From Carya illinoinensis (lineage: Eukaryota; Streptophyta; Magnoliopsida; Fagales; Juglandaceae), in NCBI RefSeq assembly GCF_018687715.1, contig NC_056766.1:42324933-42388932 (forward strand): 64,000 nt of DNA, written 5' to 3'. Below are positions 24,726 to 36,512 of the stretch, piece by piece. Positions within the stretch are counted from its first letter, which is position 1. The number at the start of each line of letters is the position of its first letter. The translations under genes were made by a program, and so were the position numbers. The notes under the pieces are model-generated. The model had not been told where the DNA came from and ran no database searches. It worked only from the letters and a program-made list of their open reading frames with translations.

Positions 24726-25427
24726 TAAGAATTACCGCTTTAGTTGACCACTTGCCAAATTATTATTTTTTTAATAATTAAAAAAGTGATTTTAAGTGTA
24801 TTGATATATTTTTTTTTTTTTAAATATAGTTAAAAAAAGTGAAAAGAAAAATTAAAAAAAAAGTTCAAAATATGAAAGCGGTAACAATGAGCAATGCAAC
24901 TCAGGCGGCAGAATAATACTACTCTTACGATTTTATTTAATTTTTATCTCAATCATCTCATCTTAACTCATTATTTAAAACTAACTCGAGAGAACTTATG
25001 CGAGGAAAATGATTTCATGCAAGTTCTAGTATACGTGAACTATGCCTATCTATATCAATGAAATAACTTATTCAAAAAAAAAAAAATTACTTTCATGAAT
25101 GGTAGCGGATGTTGCCGTTATGCGGTGGAATATGTGCATCAATTTTAAGATTGCATTTTCTAAATTTCATAACTTTCAAATGATTGCAAGAAACATCTTG
25201 TGTCTTTGGCCATTGATTTTGTTGTCTAAAAATAATATTTTATTTATTTTTTATTTATCATATATTTTTATATTTGTGTAACCAAACGAGACTTAATATT
25301 TTGCTTATATGCTTATTGTACTCTAATAGATGCTACAATAACTTCACCTTGATTAGGATTTCTTTGGGGAAATTGAAGCTGTTGTGCTTCCTGTTGATCT
25401 CATTGCTGCATCAGAAGTTGGTAAATA

Positions 25428-26000
25428 AGAACTTATTTAGATACTAAGAATATCTTAAAATATCTATAAATAGTAATAAAATAGTTTATAAATAGTAGTG
25501 AAATAATTTAAATTAAAATATTTTATTAAATTTTAAAAAAAGATAGAGAAAATTTTGAATAAAATATTATAAAGTTCAAAAATTATTTAAATATTAATTT
25601 TTAATATTCTTTTTATTTTATAATTTGAAAAAAAGTCTTTTTTTTTTTGAAAAATTTGTAATAATTAGATAATAAATAAATCAAAAGGTTGAAGATTTAA
25701 AATTAAAAAATTTTATGTTTAAATAATGTTTAGAGAAAAAATATCTAAAAATACCTTTAAACATATGATTCCAAACAGCCCTAAAAGGTTGTTTAGATAG
25801 TTAGATGAAAAGGTTTTAGATAAAAATTAAAAATTAAATAAAATTTTATTATTATATTATTTTTTAATATTATTATTATTTAAAAATTTAAAAAAATTAA
25901 ATTATTTATTATATTTTATGTAAAAATTTAAAAAAATTATAATAATAAGATAAAATTGAAAATATTTCCCAATTCAAATGCCTCAAAATCCAAACGCCTC
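25428..26000. mobile_element. Two adjacent AT-rich MITE-like elements
   Basis: The first unit runs from about TTATTTAGATAC (25432) to CCAAACAGCCCTAAAA (25785); the second from GGTTGTTTAGATAG (25787) to CAAATGCCTCAAAATCC (25990). Each begins with a GTTTAGATA-like motif and ends with its rough complement. Extremely AT-rich, non-coding. Boundaries approximate. Confidence 0.4.
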
Positions 26001-26410
26001 TAAATCTTTTGATGATGGGTCCCAACATCTCAACCGTGTAAAAGAGTGAGGTAAAATATAGAATCTGGCCCAATGAGAAGGATTAAGGAATTTGATTCAT
26101 TTAATTAAATGGATCAAGTAACGATAGACTCACACTAACCCAATTTGACATGACCCCGATCCGAATGATCAGCCCTAGTTTTCTACATTTTTACCTACCC
26201 AACAAGAACCAACTCTAATAACTGAAACCCCCTTCTTTTTTAATAACATCTAGCTTTTAATTTTCACTCACCAACCAAAATGCTCTTCCTAAGCATGTCT
26301 TCAAGATAGTGTAGTGGTACAAGAATATTTATTGGACATGAAGTAAATGGCAATCCAAGAAGCCTTTAATTTTGATTCCTTGACAGGTTAATAACCCTCC
26401 TGAGGTTCTG

Positions 26411-27844
26411 TTACCAATTGCCACCATCTCCATCACGAGATTGATAGAAGTCGTTTGGCCGTACAATGTTCACCTCCTCAAACTCATTATCATCTGGAAG
26501 CAAAAAGGAAAGACTGTCATAAGTTTATTTTAAATGGTAAACAAGTTGGACACAGTTGAGATAAGAGGACTGCTATAACTACAAAGAGATTACACAAAAG
26601 CAATCCCACAAACTGACGTAGTTTCATGTGATTCGTTAGATCTACTTTACAATAAAAGTAACTTTATAATATAACGAACCACATAAAGCCATATGTCAGT
26701 TTGTGGGATTACTTTTACTCAATCCATTTGTGGATAAAGTATTTCTCAAGATAAAAATCTCTAACAATCGTCCAGAAACTACCATGAATGAATTCTACTT
26801 GTACAATGACCAAAGTATGATCTCCAGTTGATATTCATGGTTGCCATTCGCTCAAACAACAATCAGTCAATATAAACACATCAATTTTTGTGAGCAGAGA
26901 GAAACATCTTCACTAGTTTAGAAATAAACTCATATATCTGTTTGTGAAAGGTAAGAAAAAATATACAAATAGGGTTGCATCCCAAGTTTGGAAAGTGCAA
27001 AAATAAAACTATATTGTTGCATCCCAAGTTTGGAAAGTGCAAAAATAAAACTATGTTGTGTAATAGAATAACATATTGATGATAGTAGTTCTTTTTTATA
27101 AGCATTGATTGTGATAGTAATAAGAACAAGATCAACATGTAAAGTGCCTGTCGGCGTGGAATACTTCTCAATATACGAAATATAATCCAGAGAATATTAT
27201 ATTTCCTCTCAGATATAGATCATCTGAGCTCCTAACTATTTTCTACAAAGAGTGGCTTAGGGTAGAACCAAGGTAACATTATAGAAGTTACACACATACA
27301 ACTTTTTTTGATAAGTAGTTACACACATACAACTTAACTTTAGTTCGATCAGTAGACTTACAAACCAACATTACGAAATAAATAAAAGAGCCAGTTGGTA
27401 CAAAAGAGTTGCATAAAAGAGAGAGAGAGAGAGAGAGCAAAGTGAGAAGGAGGGTTTCAGGAAACTACCTTTTCTCAAGGTCAGTGCCACAACTGCATCA
27501 TTTTCAACCTAAAAAATGCATTGACAATGTTACAACATATTTACAGCTCACACGATTAGTGACAGAAGGTTTTAAGGGTCACACCAGAAAACAGTTCAGT
27601 CACTTTCGAGCACTAATTTAATAATTACAATAATCAGAAAAAACGTTGCAATTGATGGTACCTTCTGATCTGCCAATGTCTTTGAATCCTCTAATACTTC
27701 CCCGGTACCAACTAGGATTAAACGCTGATTGATAACTGGTTGTTCAATGAGGACATGCAATTTCTCCTTTATGTCTAGAATTGTTTCAGTCGGATCACAT
27801 CGAATAAAGTAAGTTGTCTTGATACGCTTAACACGGATATACAT
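26411..27844 (-). CDS. Ubiquitin-like (elongin B-like) protein, 101 aa
   Basis: Three coding exons: 27844-27662, 27508-27469 and 26493-26411, with GT-AG borders; 306 nt equals 102 codons. The protein starts MYIRVKRIKTTYFIRCDP and has a beta-grasp ubiquitin fold pattern (TILDIKEKLHVLI...QRLILVGTGEVLEDSKTLADQ...VVALTLRK). It ends FYQSRDGDGGNW without a C-terminal Gly-Gly, so it is a fold relative and not a conjugated modifier. It matches the plant family of Arabidopsis At5g57860 (recalled) and resembles elongin B in layout. The start codon follows a 5'-UTR intron of 1912 bp (27848-29759) joining an untranslated exon at about 29760-29820. Intron 2 holds a hairpin MITE, a 42-bp tandem duplication and a tiny LINE insertion. 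Confidence 0.9.
26568..26754. mobile_element. Hairpin MITE in intron 2 of the ubiquitin-like gene
   Basis: From AATCCCACAAACTGAC at 26602 to GTCAGTTTGTGGGATT ending 26710 the sequence is a near-perfect palindrome with a short centre around ACAATAAAAGTAAC. Homologous, more diverged copies lie at 57151-57348 and about 57765-57860. Non-coding. Confidence 0.7.
26975..27058. repeat. 42-bp tandem duplication
   Basis: TTGCATCCCAAGTTTGGAAA and the following bases through AAAACTAT occur twice, starting at 26975 and 27017, nearly identical. Located in intron 2 of the ubiquitin-like gene. Confidence 0.9.
27287..27335 (-). mobile_element. Extremely truncated LINE-type insertion with 18-bp duplication
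   Basis: GTTACACACATACAACTT occurs at 27287-27304 and 27318-27335, separated by TTTTTGATAAGTA. On the minus strand the insert reads TACTTATCAAAAA, like the LINE 3' end at 20983 (TTACTTAT then poly-A). This fits target-primed reverse transcription that stopped after a few bases. Confidence 0.55.
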
Positions 27845-29845
27845 AGCCTGTATTTACAACATGAATCAGTCAAAAATTTGCAGGAATCCAAAAGAGTGGG
27901 AGGTTTGTTTTTAGAACTCTAACAGTAGCGACTAAGGAAAGTAGAACTCCAACAATTGCTTCCTATAAAGCATGACCGGCATGACTTCCACGCTTTCATA
28001 TCTGAATTCATTATCTTGATCACATACTAATCAATGTAATCATCTTATGTGGAAAGTGATTCATCTATGTTCGTGCACTAACTAAGACATTTTTATACTG
28101 AATAACAGTCCTACAATTGACACAAATTAGGGATGCACATACCATATTAACTGCGCACTAAATAAAGCTTCAGACCCAACTTGGAATGCTTCTTTCTGAT
28201 GTTGTGGAACACCTGTAGAACATTATGTTTGGTGCAAGTGAGAATGATTTTGGAACCTTTTTACTTAAAAAAAACCTAATTAAAATCTGAAAATGCTCAG
28301 AAATACTTCGTCTAATTATCTCACCCTTAAAAGATATAAGGTTTTCTTTGTAGCAAAGAATTAATTTAACTTTATCAGTAATTCAGTAAATATAGTAGAA
28401 AAAGCTCCAAATTTTCAGCAATGGAGCTTCTTATTATGGCTGGGATCCCTCAGAAAAAAAATTAAGCTACAACACGAGATTCCAAACTCACAATTGAAAA
28501 AAATCAAGCTACAACACTATCAGAATAACAAAGCTCAAAGCTTTGTCTTGAATCAAGACAGTTCTAGATCATGGAATAAGGATGTTAATCACCCTGATTA
28601 AGATACGTCCTCTGTTAAGCACACTTTTAGATTTTTTTTTTCTTCCATATAACATTGTAGTTGGGTATGAAGGGGATTGACGAATGAGTTTCTGGAACGA
28701 CTAACTCCATCTCTCCCTTTTTATATATTAGTATGGATAGTACTTAATATGTTAATAGATATGTGGGCTCCATCTACCTTCATGAGACGATAAATATAGA
28801 GATTGAAAGCAGTAAAATACATCAATCACGAATAAAACAATTCTCAAGGCTGAGATGCTTGTATACATCCGTGTTTGTGTGTGTGTGGCTGGCATATCTA
28901 TCTCAAATTCATGCTAATTATTAGTCTTCTACTTACCAAGTTATTGTCTGACTTTGACATAAATAGTCCTCAAACTTTTAATTGAAGATTTATTGTTTGG
29001 TTGTTCTCGGGTGCTTGAAATTTAAAAGGAAACGCCTTTCCGTAATCACCATGACAGACATTACCTAGGCACCACACTGTAATCAGGTTGGCCATAATCT
29101 AACACAATAGTAACCTCAAGGAAAGTTTATTGATTCCGAGAGTCATCCAAAACAATAACAGAGGAAACTCATGCCAAAAATGATGATAATAATATCTTCC
29201 AGAAACTACTCCCAGCCATCTACAACCTAATCCCACAAAAGGTAATGTGACTGTAACAATAAGATAATACTTGAGGAAACAATTAAAGAGTAATAATAAA
29301 ATAAAATAAAATAAAATGAAATGAAATTCATAGTAAATATCAAAGAAAAATCCAAATCTTCAAGCCATTCGATGGGTTTCCACCTAACATTCCCCTCCCA
29401 AAGAACAGCGTTCATGAATTCTCATCTCCCTATATTTTCAACACCGCAGAACTTCAATTATCATGGCACAACGGCCCCCAAAAAAGCCCCCGCTTCAATT
29501 GATAGGTACTTTGCGGGTTACAGAGGTAAAACCGAGAAGCAAAAAGACTGACTGGGGGTTTCATTGGCGAGCTCAAGCTCAAGAACCTCCATCCCCAACC
29601 ACTTCGCACTTCCACCAACAGCGATCACAGAAACGCACCCCACTAATTAATCATACAGCTAACTTCAAACCACACCCACCAACTAAAAACCACAACCAAG
29701 CTTACAAAGCCCCCGTCAAAACAGCCATAGCCTATTTGCAATAGAGGGTAGAGAGTCACCTGGGATGGATCGGAGAAGGGAGAGCACTTAAGAGTCCGAC
29801 CACGCTGGGAAGATGGGTTCGAAGTCGATGGGCTACACCCGTCGC

Positions 29846-29851
29846 TTTATA
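29846..29851 (-). promoter_or_regulatory. TATA box of the ubiquitin-like gene
   Basis: TATAAAG on the minus strand, about 90 bp upstream of the 5'-UTR intron donor at 29759 (CCCAG|GTGACT). Position and orientation fit a promoter for the gene at 26411-27844. Confidence 0.55.
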
Positions 29852-30460
29852 TTCGGCAAAATTGCGGTCAATTAAAAACTAAAAAGGATGAGATTTGTTT
29901 ATTTATCATCTTTCAATTCGTAGTCAGTTTCATCTGTCTATTTATTTAACGAAATATATCAATTGAACGCAAAGAAAACCCATTTAGAGCATCCTCATCC
30001 GGTTTCTCATCATCATCCCTATAATTTAACTTAAAATTACATTTTTTTAAATTTATTCCTAAATTTTATTCATCTTCTAAAAACCTCCTATATCTCATTC
30101 CTCATCTCTATCTCTATTCTATTAAATAATATTTCTCTATTCTTTTTTTATTACTTTATGCTCTCTCTTCCATTTACAATCCTAACTACTAACTCTTTTG
30201 TCTTATTATCTTTTTTTCAAATATCACTTTCTACTAAATATTTATATGATTATGACTACCCAATACAGTATTTTTTCAAATCATTAATCGTATTATAAAA
30301 ATAGTAAATTTTATTAATAAATTAATACATTTTCTAACGTGATGAAAATTTTATTTAGAAGAGTACTCTTTATCAATTAAAGATTAATGAGGATCCGTAG
30401 TCACGTATTGATGATATAATTTTTTAAATTGGTTGTAATGGTAATATTACCTGTCCTTTC

Positions 30461-30606
30461 TCCAACGATCATATTTTTTGTCCTTTTTACAACGGTAACA
30501 TTTTTTGTCATTTTTCCAACGGTAATATTTTTGTCTTTTCTCTAACGGTAACTTTTTTTATCTTCTCTCAAACGGTAACATTTTTTGTTTGTAGTGTAAC
30601 GGTAAC
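30461..30606 (+). repeat. Array of AACGGTAAC-type motifs upstream of the transposase
   Basis: Six motifs about 25 to 30 bp apart: CCAACGATCA (30462), ACAACGGTAAC, CCAACGGTAAT, CTAACGGTAAC, CAAACGGTAAC and GTAACGGTAAC (ending 30606), separated by T-rich spacers such as ATTTTTTGTC. The AACGG core fits the YAACKG Myb recognition element. Confidence 0.8.
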
Positions 30607-30615
30607 TTTTTTCTC

Positions 30616-30621
30616 TATAAA
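30616..30621 (+). promoter_or_regulatory. TATA box of the transposase gene
   Basis: TCTATAAATTAG just after the motif array and about 105 bp before the transposase ATG at 30724. Confidence 0.6.
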
Positions 30622-30723
30622 TTAGCATATTGCTAACATTCACATTCTCACAAACTCAAGTCTCATTTCATTTATAGAACAGAGATTTTATTCTATCCTT
30701 TGATCTCCCACTCCCTTCATCAA

Positions 30724-31983
30724 ATGGCTCGTACCTTCTTTCGCAAATTATTGACATACGTATCCTTTGAAGATGATAGCGATGTTCATACTGAGGAGGT
30801 CGATGGACAGTCATCGAGGCAGCGTGACAATAGGCACCCACGTAAGTTTATTCGGCGTGATCATGCCCAGGGGCACGAGCGCCTATTTCGTGATTATTTC
30901 GCAGAGAATCCAGTATATCCCTCGAATCTATTTCGAAGGAGATTTCGGATGAGCCGTCCCCTATTTCTTCGTATTCTAAATGAGGTAGAGTCTTACGAGC
31001 CGTATTTCGTCCAGAGAAGAGATAATGCCGGAAGACTCGGTTTATCTTCAGTGCAAAAAATAACCGCAGCACTTAAAATACTGGCGTATGGGGTTACTGG
31101 AGATTTTATGGATGAATACATACGTATTGGTGAAAGCACTGCAATGGAGAGCCTAAAAAGATTCTCTGAGACAATAGTAAGTGTTTTTTCAGATGAATAT
31201 TTACGGTCTCCAAATGCTAATGATATAGCCCGATTGCTGTTGGTTGGTGAACAACGAGGATTCCCAGGAATGCTCGGAAGCATTGATTGCATGCATTGGA
31301 AGTGAAAAAATTGTCCTGCAGCCTGGAAAGGTATGTACTCTGGCCACATCCATGAACCAACTATTATTTTAGAAGCAGTTACTTCATATGATCTTTGGAT
31401 ATGGCATGCATTTTTCGGTATGCCCGGTTCACATAACGACATTAATGTGCTAGAAAGATCTTTTATTTTTACGGAACTTGCTCAAGGGCGTGCTCCTGCT
31501 GTCAATTATACTATCAATGGCAACGACTACACTATGGGGTATTACCTTGCGGACGGTATTTATTCCAAGTGGCAAACTTTTGTGAAGACGATTCCATCAC
31601 CACGAGGAAACAAGAAGAAAAATTTTGTGAAAGCACAAGAATCCGTAAGAAAAGATGTCGAGCGTGCATTCGGAGTACTTCAACAACGATTTGTTATCAT
31701 TCGTGGACCTTCCCGAATGTTCAAAGTTAAGGACCTAACAAATATTATGAAAGCATGTGTTATTTTACATAATATGATCATTGAAGACGAACGTGATGAT
31801 AGTGAGAGTCCTAACATTGAGTATGATCAACTTGACGATGATCTTCCAGAATTGTCACGCAATCATACAATTGAGCTTACGGACTTCATCCAGCATCATC
31901 ATCATATTAGAGATAGCTCAGCACATCATCAGCTCCAAGAAGATCTAATTGAACATCAATGGTTATTATATTCCCAACATTAG
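30724..31983 (+). pseudogene. PIF/Harbinger transposase (ALP1-like, DDE), one nonsense codon
   Basis: One frame of 420 codons from ATG 30724 (MARTFFRKLL) to TAG 31981-31983, interrupted once by TGA at 31303-31305 after GSIDCMHWK; related transposases have a tryptophan there, so one transition explains it. Seen: an N-terminal region with RRRFRMSRPLFLRI, the HTH-like LGLSSVQKITAALKILAYG, then the DDE_Tnp_4 domain with the first acidic site in GSIDCMHW, the second in PGSHNDINVLERS, and the glutamate in RKDVERAFGVLQ, ending VILHNMIIEDERDD. Otherwise it looks full length for the family, including the plant ALP1 host derivative. With the stop it cannot make a complete enzyme except by readthrough. 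Confidence 0.92.
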
Positions 31984-32441
31984 CCCTGTTGCATTTAAAC
32001 TATGTCCTCTTTTCCTTCGTGTTATTTACTTTTATTGTTTGAGTTGATATGGCATGCATTTGTATTTTCTTCATGTTATTTAAGATTTATGTTTAACTTA
32101 ATTTGCTTTGAGTTTGTATTTCCTTCGTGTTATTTACTTTTATATTTGAATTGATTTGCTTTGCATTTGTATTTCCTTCGTGTCATTAGTAACTATGTTA
32201 ATGGTAAAACCCTTTTAGTAATGCATTTCCTTGAGTATAATCTTTGCAATCTATATGATGATGAAAATTTTATTTTTAATAAAAATTAAAATTATAATAA
32301 CATATTACCTGCACAAGCATATTGAGGGACAATACTAAAAATGTTAAAAAATACAATCACATGCTTTTTATATATTTATCATTGTTCAAAACAAAAAATA
32401 AGAAATACAACTGAAAATGGTAATATTAAAAAACAAGAAGT

Positions 32442-33642
32442 TCAATCTTGAGAAGTATTGCGTCTCGCCATGATTTCCCTCTGGAGTTACTGGAAATATA
32501 ACCGCTGCAATTCAGGCATGCCACTCACGTCCATCATCATAATGCGCTGATCTTGATCTTTCGTAGCAAGCTCCACTTTCTGCGCCTCCAACCTTAACCT
32601 TTCGTCCTCTTGACGAATTTTGGCGAGCTCCTTTTCCCTCTCAATTACCATCTTCTCGGCCTCCAACCTCAGTCGTTCATCCTCAAGGCGTATTTTTTTT
32701 TTCCTCTTTTTCCTTGTCATACTTCATCTTCTCGGCCTTCATTCGATAAAACTATTTCTCCTGAGCGCGTGACTCCTCCAAAAGAGTATACTTCATCTTC
32801 CTGAGTTGGAAAGTTTCCTCTACTTGCTTGCTTTGGGCTTTTCGTTTTCCTTTCTCAGCTTTCCTTCCAATTGGTCGGTCCAACTCGATAACTTCATTCT
32901 CCATGACTTCATCCGCCACAATATCAAAAGCTGAATCAATTGTAGCGCCAGAACATCGAGTTGGGGTCGGGGATGGGGACATCGTCTTCCTTTGTTTTGG
33001 ATCCTCCTTTGTGGCGCGCCAAATCCACTTAGGTTGGTCCTTCAACAGGTGCCAACAATGCTCAAATTGGAAGGAGCATTTTTCTAGCGCTTGGTACATA
33101 ACCTTGGCCTTGTCGAACTTGCATGGAAAAAAAAAAACAAATGTTAAACCAATATAGAAGATAATAAATTTTAGAGTAAAATAAGAAGGATTTCGAATTT
33201 TTACCTTGTCTTGGTCGGTCATGCCACTTTGATTTAACCCTTCAACTTGGGCTAGTTTCGCACAAAATTTGTTTGTGGCCTTTTGGATAACCGACCACCG
33301 ATGAATTAAAGATTTTATTGTCTGCTCATTTGTGGTTTCTTTAAATTGCTAGAAGTACTCATAAATTTTTTTTCATAGTTGGGAGTGTTTTTGATTTGTT
33401 CCCTGAACGGCATCAAGGCTACAATTTAACCAAGCGGAGACAAGTAACTTGTCTTCTTCGGGGGTGAAATTCGCACCCCTGACTGATTTCCTAACGCTGA
33501 TGGGCTCGTTAGGGGGTAGGGTTGGAGAGTCATCAAGGGTAATTGGAGAAGTTCCACTTTGCCCACCATAAGTGGGGTCGAGTTGAGGATCTTGACTAAG
33601 GAGGTTGGTGAAGTACATACTAGTCAAGTCTTGTGAATCCAT
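32442..33642 (-). pseudogene. Harbinger Myb/SANT-like accessory protein, multiply broken
   Basis: Reads from ATG 33642 (MDSQDLTSMYFTNLL) through the trihelix/Myb-like start VRGANFTPEEDKLLVSAW, the conserved HSQL...KKIYEYF...FKETTNE and RSLIHRW-like block, an 87-bp intron (33204-33118, AAG|GTAAAA to TGCAAG|TTC), a polar C-terminal half with KAEKGKRKAQ, a charged coiled coil with repeated EDERLRLEA units, and MARRNTSQD ending at TGA 32442-32444. Breaks: TGA at 33373, TAG at 33349, TAG near 32752, a frame change in the A-run near 32700, and TAA at 32487. In PIF/Harbinger elements this protein imports the transposase and binds DNA with it. It has decayed much more than the transposase in the same element. 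Confidence 0.85.
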
Positions 33643-33953
33643 CTCTAAAAAAACATTTAGAGATTAGAAAAGATATTTGAATTGATGTATGGTTTTTGAT
33701 CAGGGCTCAAGAACCAAATGGCAATACAAAAGATAAGATTGCCACCCACTCATAGCTGCAACAACCGGTTGTCAGTACTTCATGGCCATCCGGGTTACCT
33801 AGCCATTGAGGAGATGGTAATCAAAATCCCGTATCCCCACATGCTGTTGTCATCATCACAGCCGAGGAGGTTGAGTTTATACATTTATTTCTCTATCAGA
33901 ACATAATACAAAACACCAACCAAACAGTATGCAAATCATGAAAATTTATATAA

Positions 33954-33969
33954 GAGCATCCCCATCCGA
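33954..33969 (+). repeat. Internal third copy of the Harbinger terminal repeat
   Basis: GAGCATCCCCATCCGA, preceded by TAA, lies inside the 7.1-kb element. It pairs with the right terminus (complement GAGCATTCCCATCCGA) with one mismatch, better than the outer left end does. Confidence 0.75.
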
Positions 33970-34739
33970 TATACATTATTAATATAACATATATTAATAG
34001 GAGAAATGGCTCAGAATGGTGTAAATATGCTCAGCATGCGTAAGTAAGGTGGCGAACATCGAATGGCTGCAAAACCCCACTCGGACCCCGATTGCCTTTT
34101 GTGGAAAGTACCACAAACTGCAATATGGTCATCAGAATGAGGATTACCCCGCCATATCGATGGGTCCCCTAGTACACTAGTGAAATACCAACATTATAAC
34201 CATCATCATAGCCTGTTAACAGCTCCCCTCCCCGACATATATGAATAACTGCAAAGAATCCAAAAAGGGGCAAATATTCAAGCAAACTACAAGGAAACTG
34301 TCACAGCCACAATACTATTATCCAACAAGATTGAGTATGATCATAAGAATAGGCAAGAGCTCTAGCTATAGGATCTACACGGTGCAAAACAAAAATTCTT
34401 GCATGATTTTCTCAAGTGTGTCATCAAGCAGCTTAAAAGGATTTAAAAAGACATACTATGGAAAAAACGATGCTCATACATTTATATAACTACATTTATG
34501 TCCACCTCTTAAAGCTGAAAATTAAATCTTTTCCAAGTCTGAAAAGGGGCATATCAAGTTAAGGCAAATTTGACAGTATATATATATATATATATATAGA
34601 TGGCAAAGCAACAAAACAGAGATGACTGCGAAAAAGAGAGCTAAGCTGTGAAATGAGAATTTTTACATCCAAGTAAACTGCTTTACACATGCACATTGAA
34701 TTTAAAAAGTATAACCATTTCATTTGACAAGCAGCAAGG

Positions 34740-36110
34740 TCCTTTTAGTAAAGAAGAAATATAATCCTCATCCGGTTCCACAAGCATGTATAATTAAAAC
34801 AAGGGAAACCAATAACTACTTAGGAAACCAGCAAATCCGCAAGTATAACCATTTCATTTGACAAGCAGCAAATCCGCAAGTAAAGAAGAGATTTACATGA
34901 AGAGGTTCCACAAGCATGTATAATTAAAACAAAAAAAATCAAGAACTACAAAAGAAACCAAAGCAGATTCATTAAATTATAGAACAGTTAAAAGAAATCA
35001 ATAACTAGAATAAAAATAGAACCTGGAACTACAAGGAAAAGCAACAAACAATTGACCTTTGATCCTTAATTACAAAGGTGCAGCATATGGTTTCATGAAC
35101 TCTTTCCACAAGCATGTGTAATTAAAACAAAAGAAACCAATAACTACAAAAGAAACCAAAACAAATTCATTAAATTATAGAACAGTTGAAAGAAACCAAT
35201 AACTACAATAAAAACAGAACTTGGAACTACAAGGAAAAGCAACAAACAATTGACCTTTGATTTTTAATTACAAAGGTGCAGCATATGGTTTCATGAACTC
35301 TTTCCACAATCATGTGTAATTAAAACAAAAGAAACCAATAACTACAAAATAAACCAAAACAAATTCATTAAATTATAGAACAGTTGAAAGAAACCAATAA
35401 CTACCATAAAAATAGAACCTGGAACTACAAGGAAAAGCAACAAACAATTGACCTTTGATCCTTAATTACAAAGGTGCAGCATATAGTTTCATGAACTCTT
35501 TCCACAAGCATGTATAATTAAAACAAAAGAAACCAATAACTACAAAATAAACCAAAGCAGATTCATGAAACCAATAACTACAAAAGAAACCAAGAACTAC
35601 AATAAAAACTCGGTTTAAACTACAAGGAAAAGGTACTCAAAAAGTGTAATTAAGATCCTAAATGACAAAGCTCCACATTATCCAAAATGAACTGTTTCCA
35701 CAAGCATATATAACTAAAATAAAAGAAACCAAGAACTACAAAAGAAACCTTTTATAAATACATGAAATTATAGAAGTACAAAAGAAACCAATAACTATAA
35801 TAAAAACAGAACATTAAACTACAAGGAAAAGCAACCGAAATTTCAACCTTTGGAATTTATCAAAAGCTGGTCCAGAATATGGAACCAAGAACTCTTTCCA
35901 CAATCTTCCTTCCAATTAAAACAAAAGATACCAAGAACTACTGATGATGCCGAATCAAATTCATGAAACCAAAAACTACGAAAGAAACCAAGAACTAAAA
36001 ATAAAAACATAACAAGAACTACAAGATAAATCCTCCAAAAGTGTAATTAAAAGGCTTACTCATCAAGGTCCACAATATCCAAAATGAAGAGGTTCCACCA
36101 ACATGTGCTA
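34740..36110. repeat. Tandem array, about 198-bp period, inside the Harbinger element
   Basis: The marker CCACAAGCATGT or a variant recurs at 34908, 35106, 35304 and 35502, exactly 198 bp apart, then at about 35698, 35898 and 36095 in more diverged form, and once before at 34778 (130 bp, a partial unit). Each unit contains ATTAAAACAA, GAAACCAATAACTAC, CATTAAATTATAGAACAGTT, ACTACAAGGAAAAGCAACAA and CAAAGGTGCAGCATAT. The three central units are about 95 percent alike by eye. No coding frame is kept. Confidence 0.92.
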
Positions 36111-36455
36111 TTAATCAATGAAACCTCCATCTCAAAACATCATCACAGCAAATCAGCGCCATGTTTAGTGAATAAAAATCCATGCATTTTATTCATGACA
36201 AAGGGGCATATGAGTAACATTTTCCTCTACCACACAGCCAAGACATGATATATATATACTAAATAATCAAACAAGTCCAAATGCAAATCCAATTCTGAAA
36301 GAGAATTTCCTTCGTATAAGATTTATTATCGGCCAACAAATTCCAACAGAATCACAAATGCATGTGATGCTCATATAGGTCCATGTTATCAAATGGATCC
36401 ATCCCTTTCCCTCGAGTTAAGGTATGAAAGAAAGCCAACAGAATCACAAAGTAAC

Positions 36456-36457
<2 letters not shown>

Positions 36458-36507
<50 letters not shown>
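36458..36507. repeat. (GA)n microsatellite, about 50 bp
   Basis: The longest GA run in the window, between the tandem array and the right end of the Harbinger element. Confidence 0.97.
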
Positions 36508-36512
<5 letters not shown>

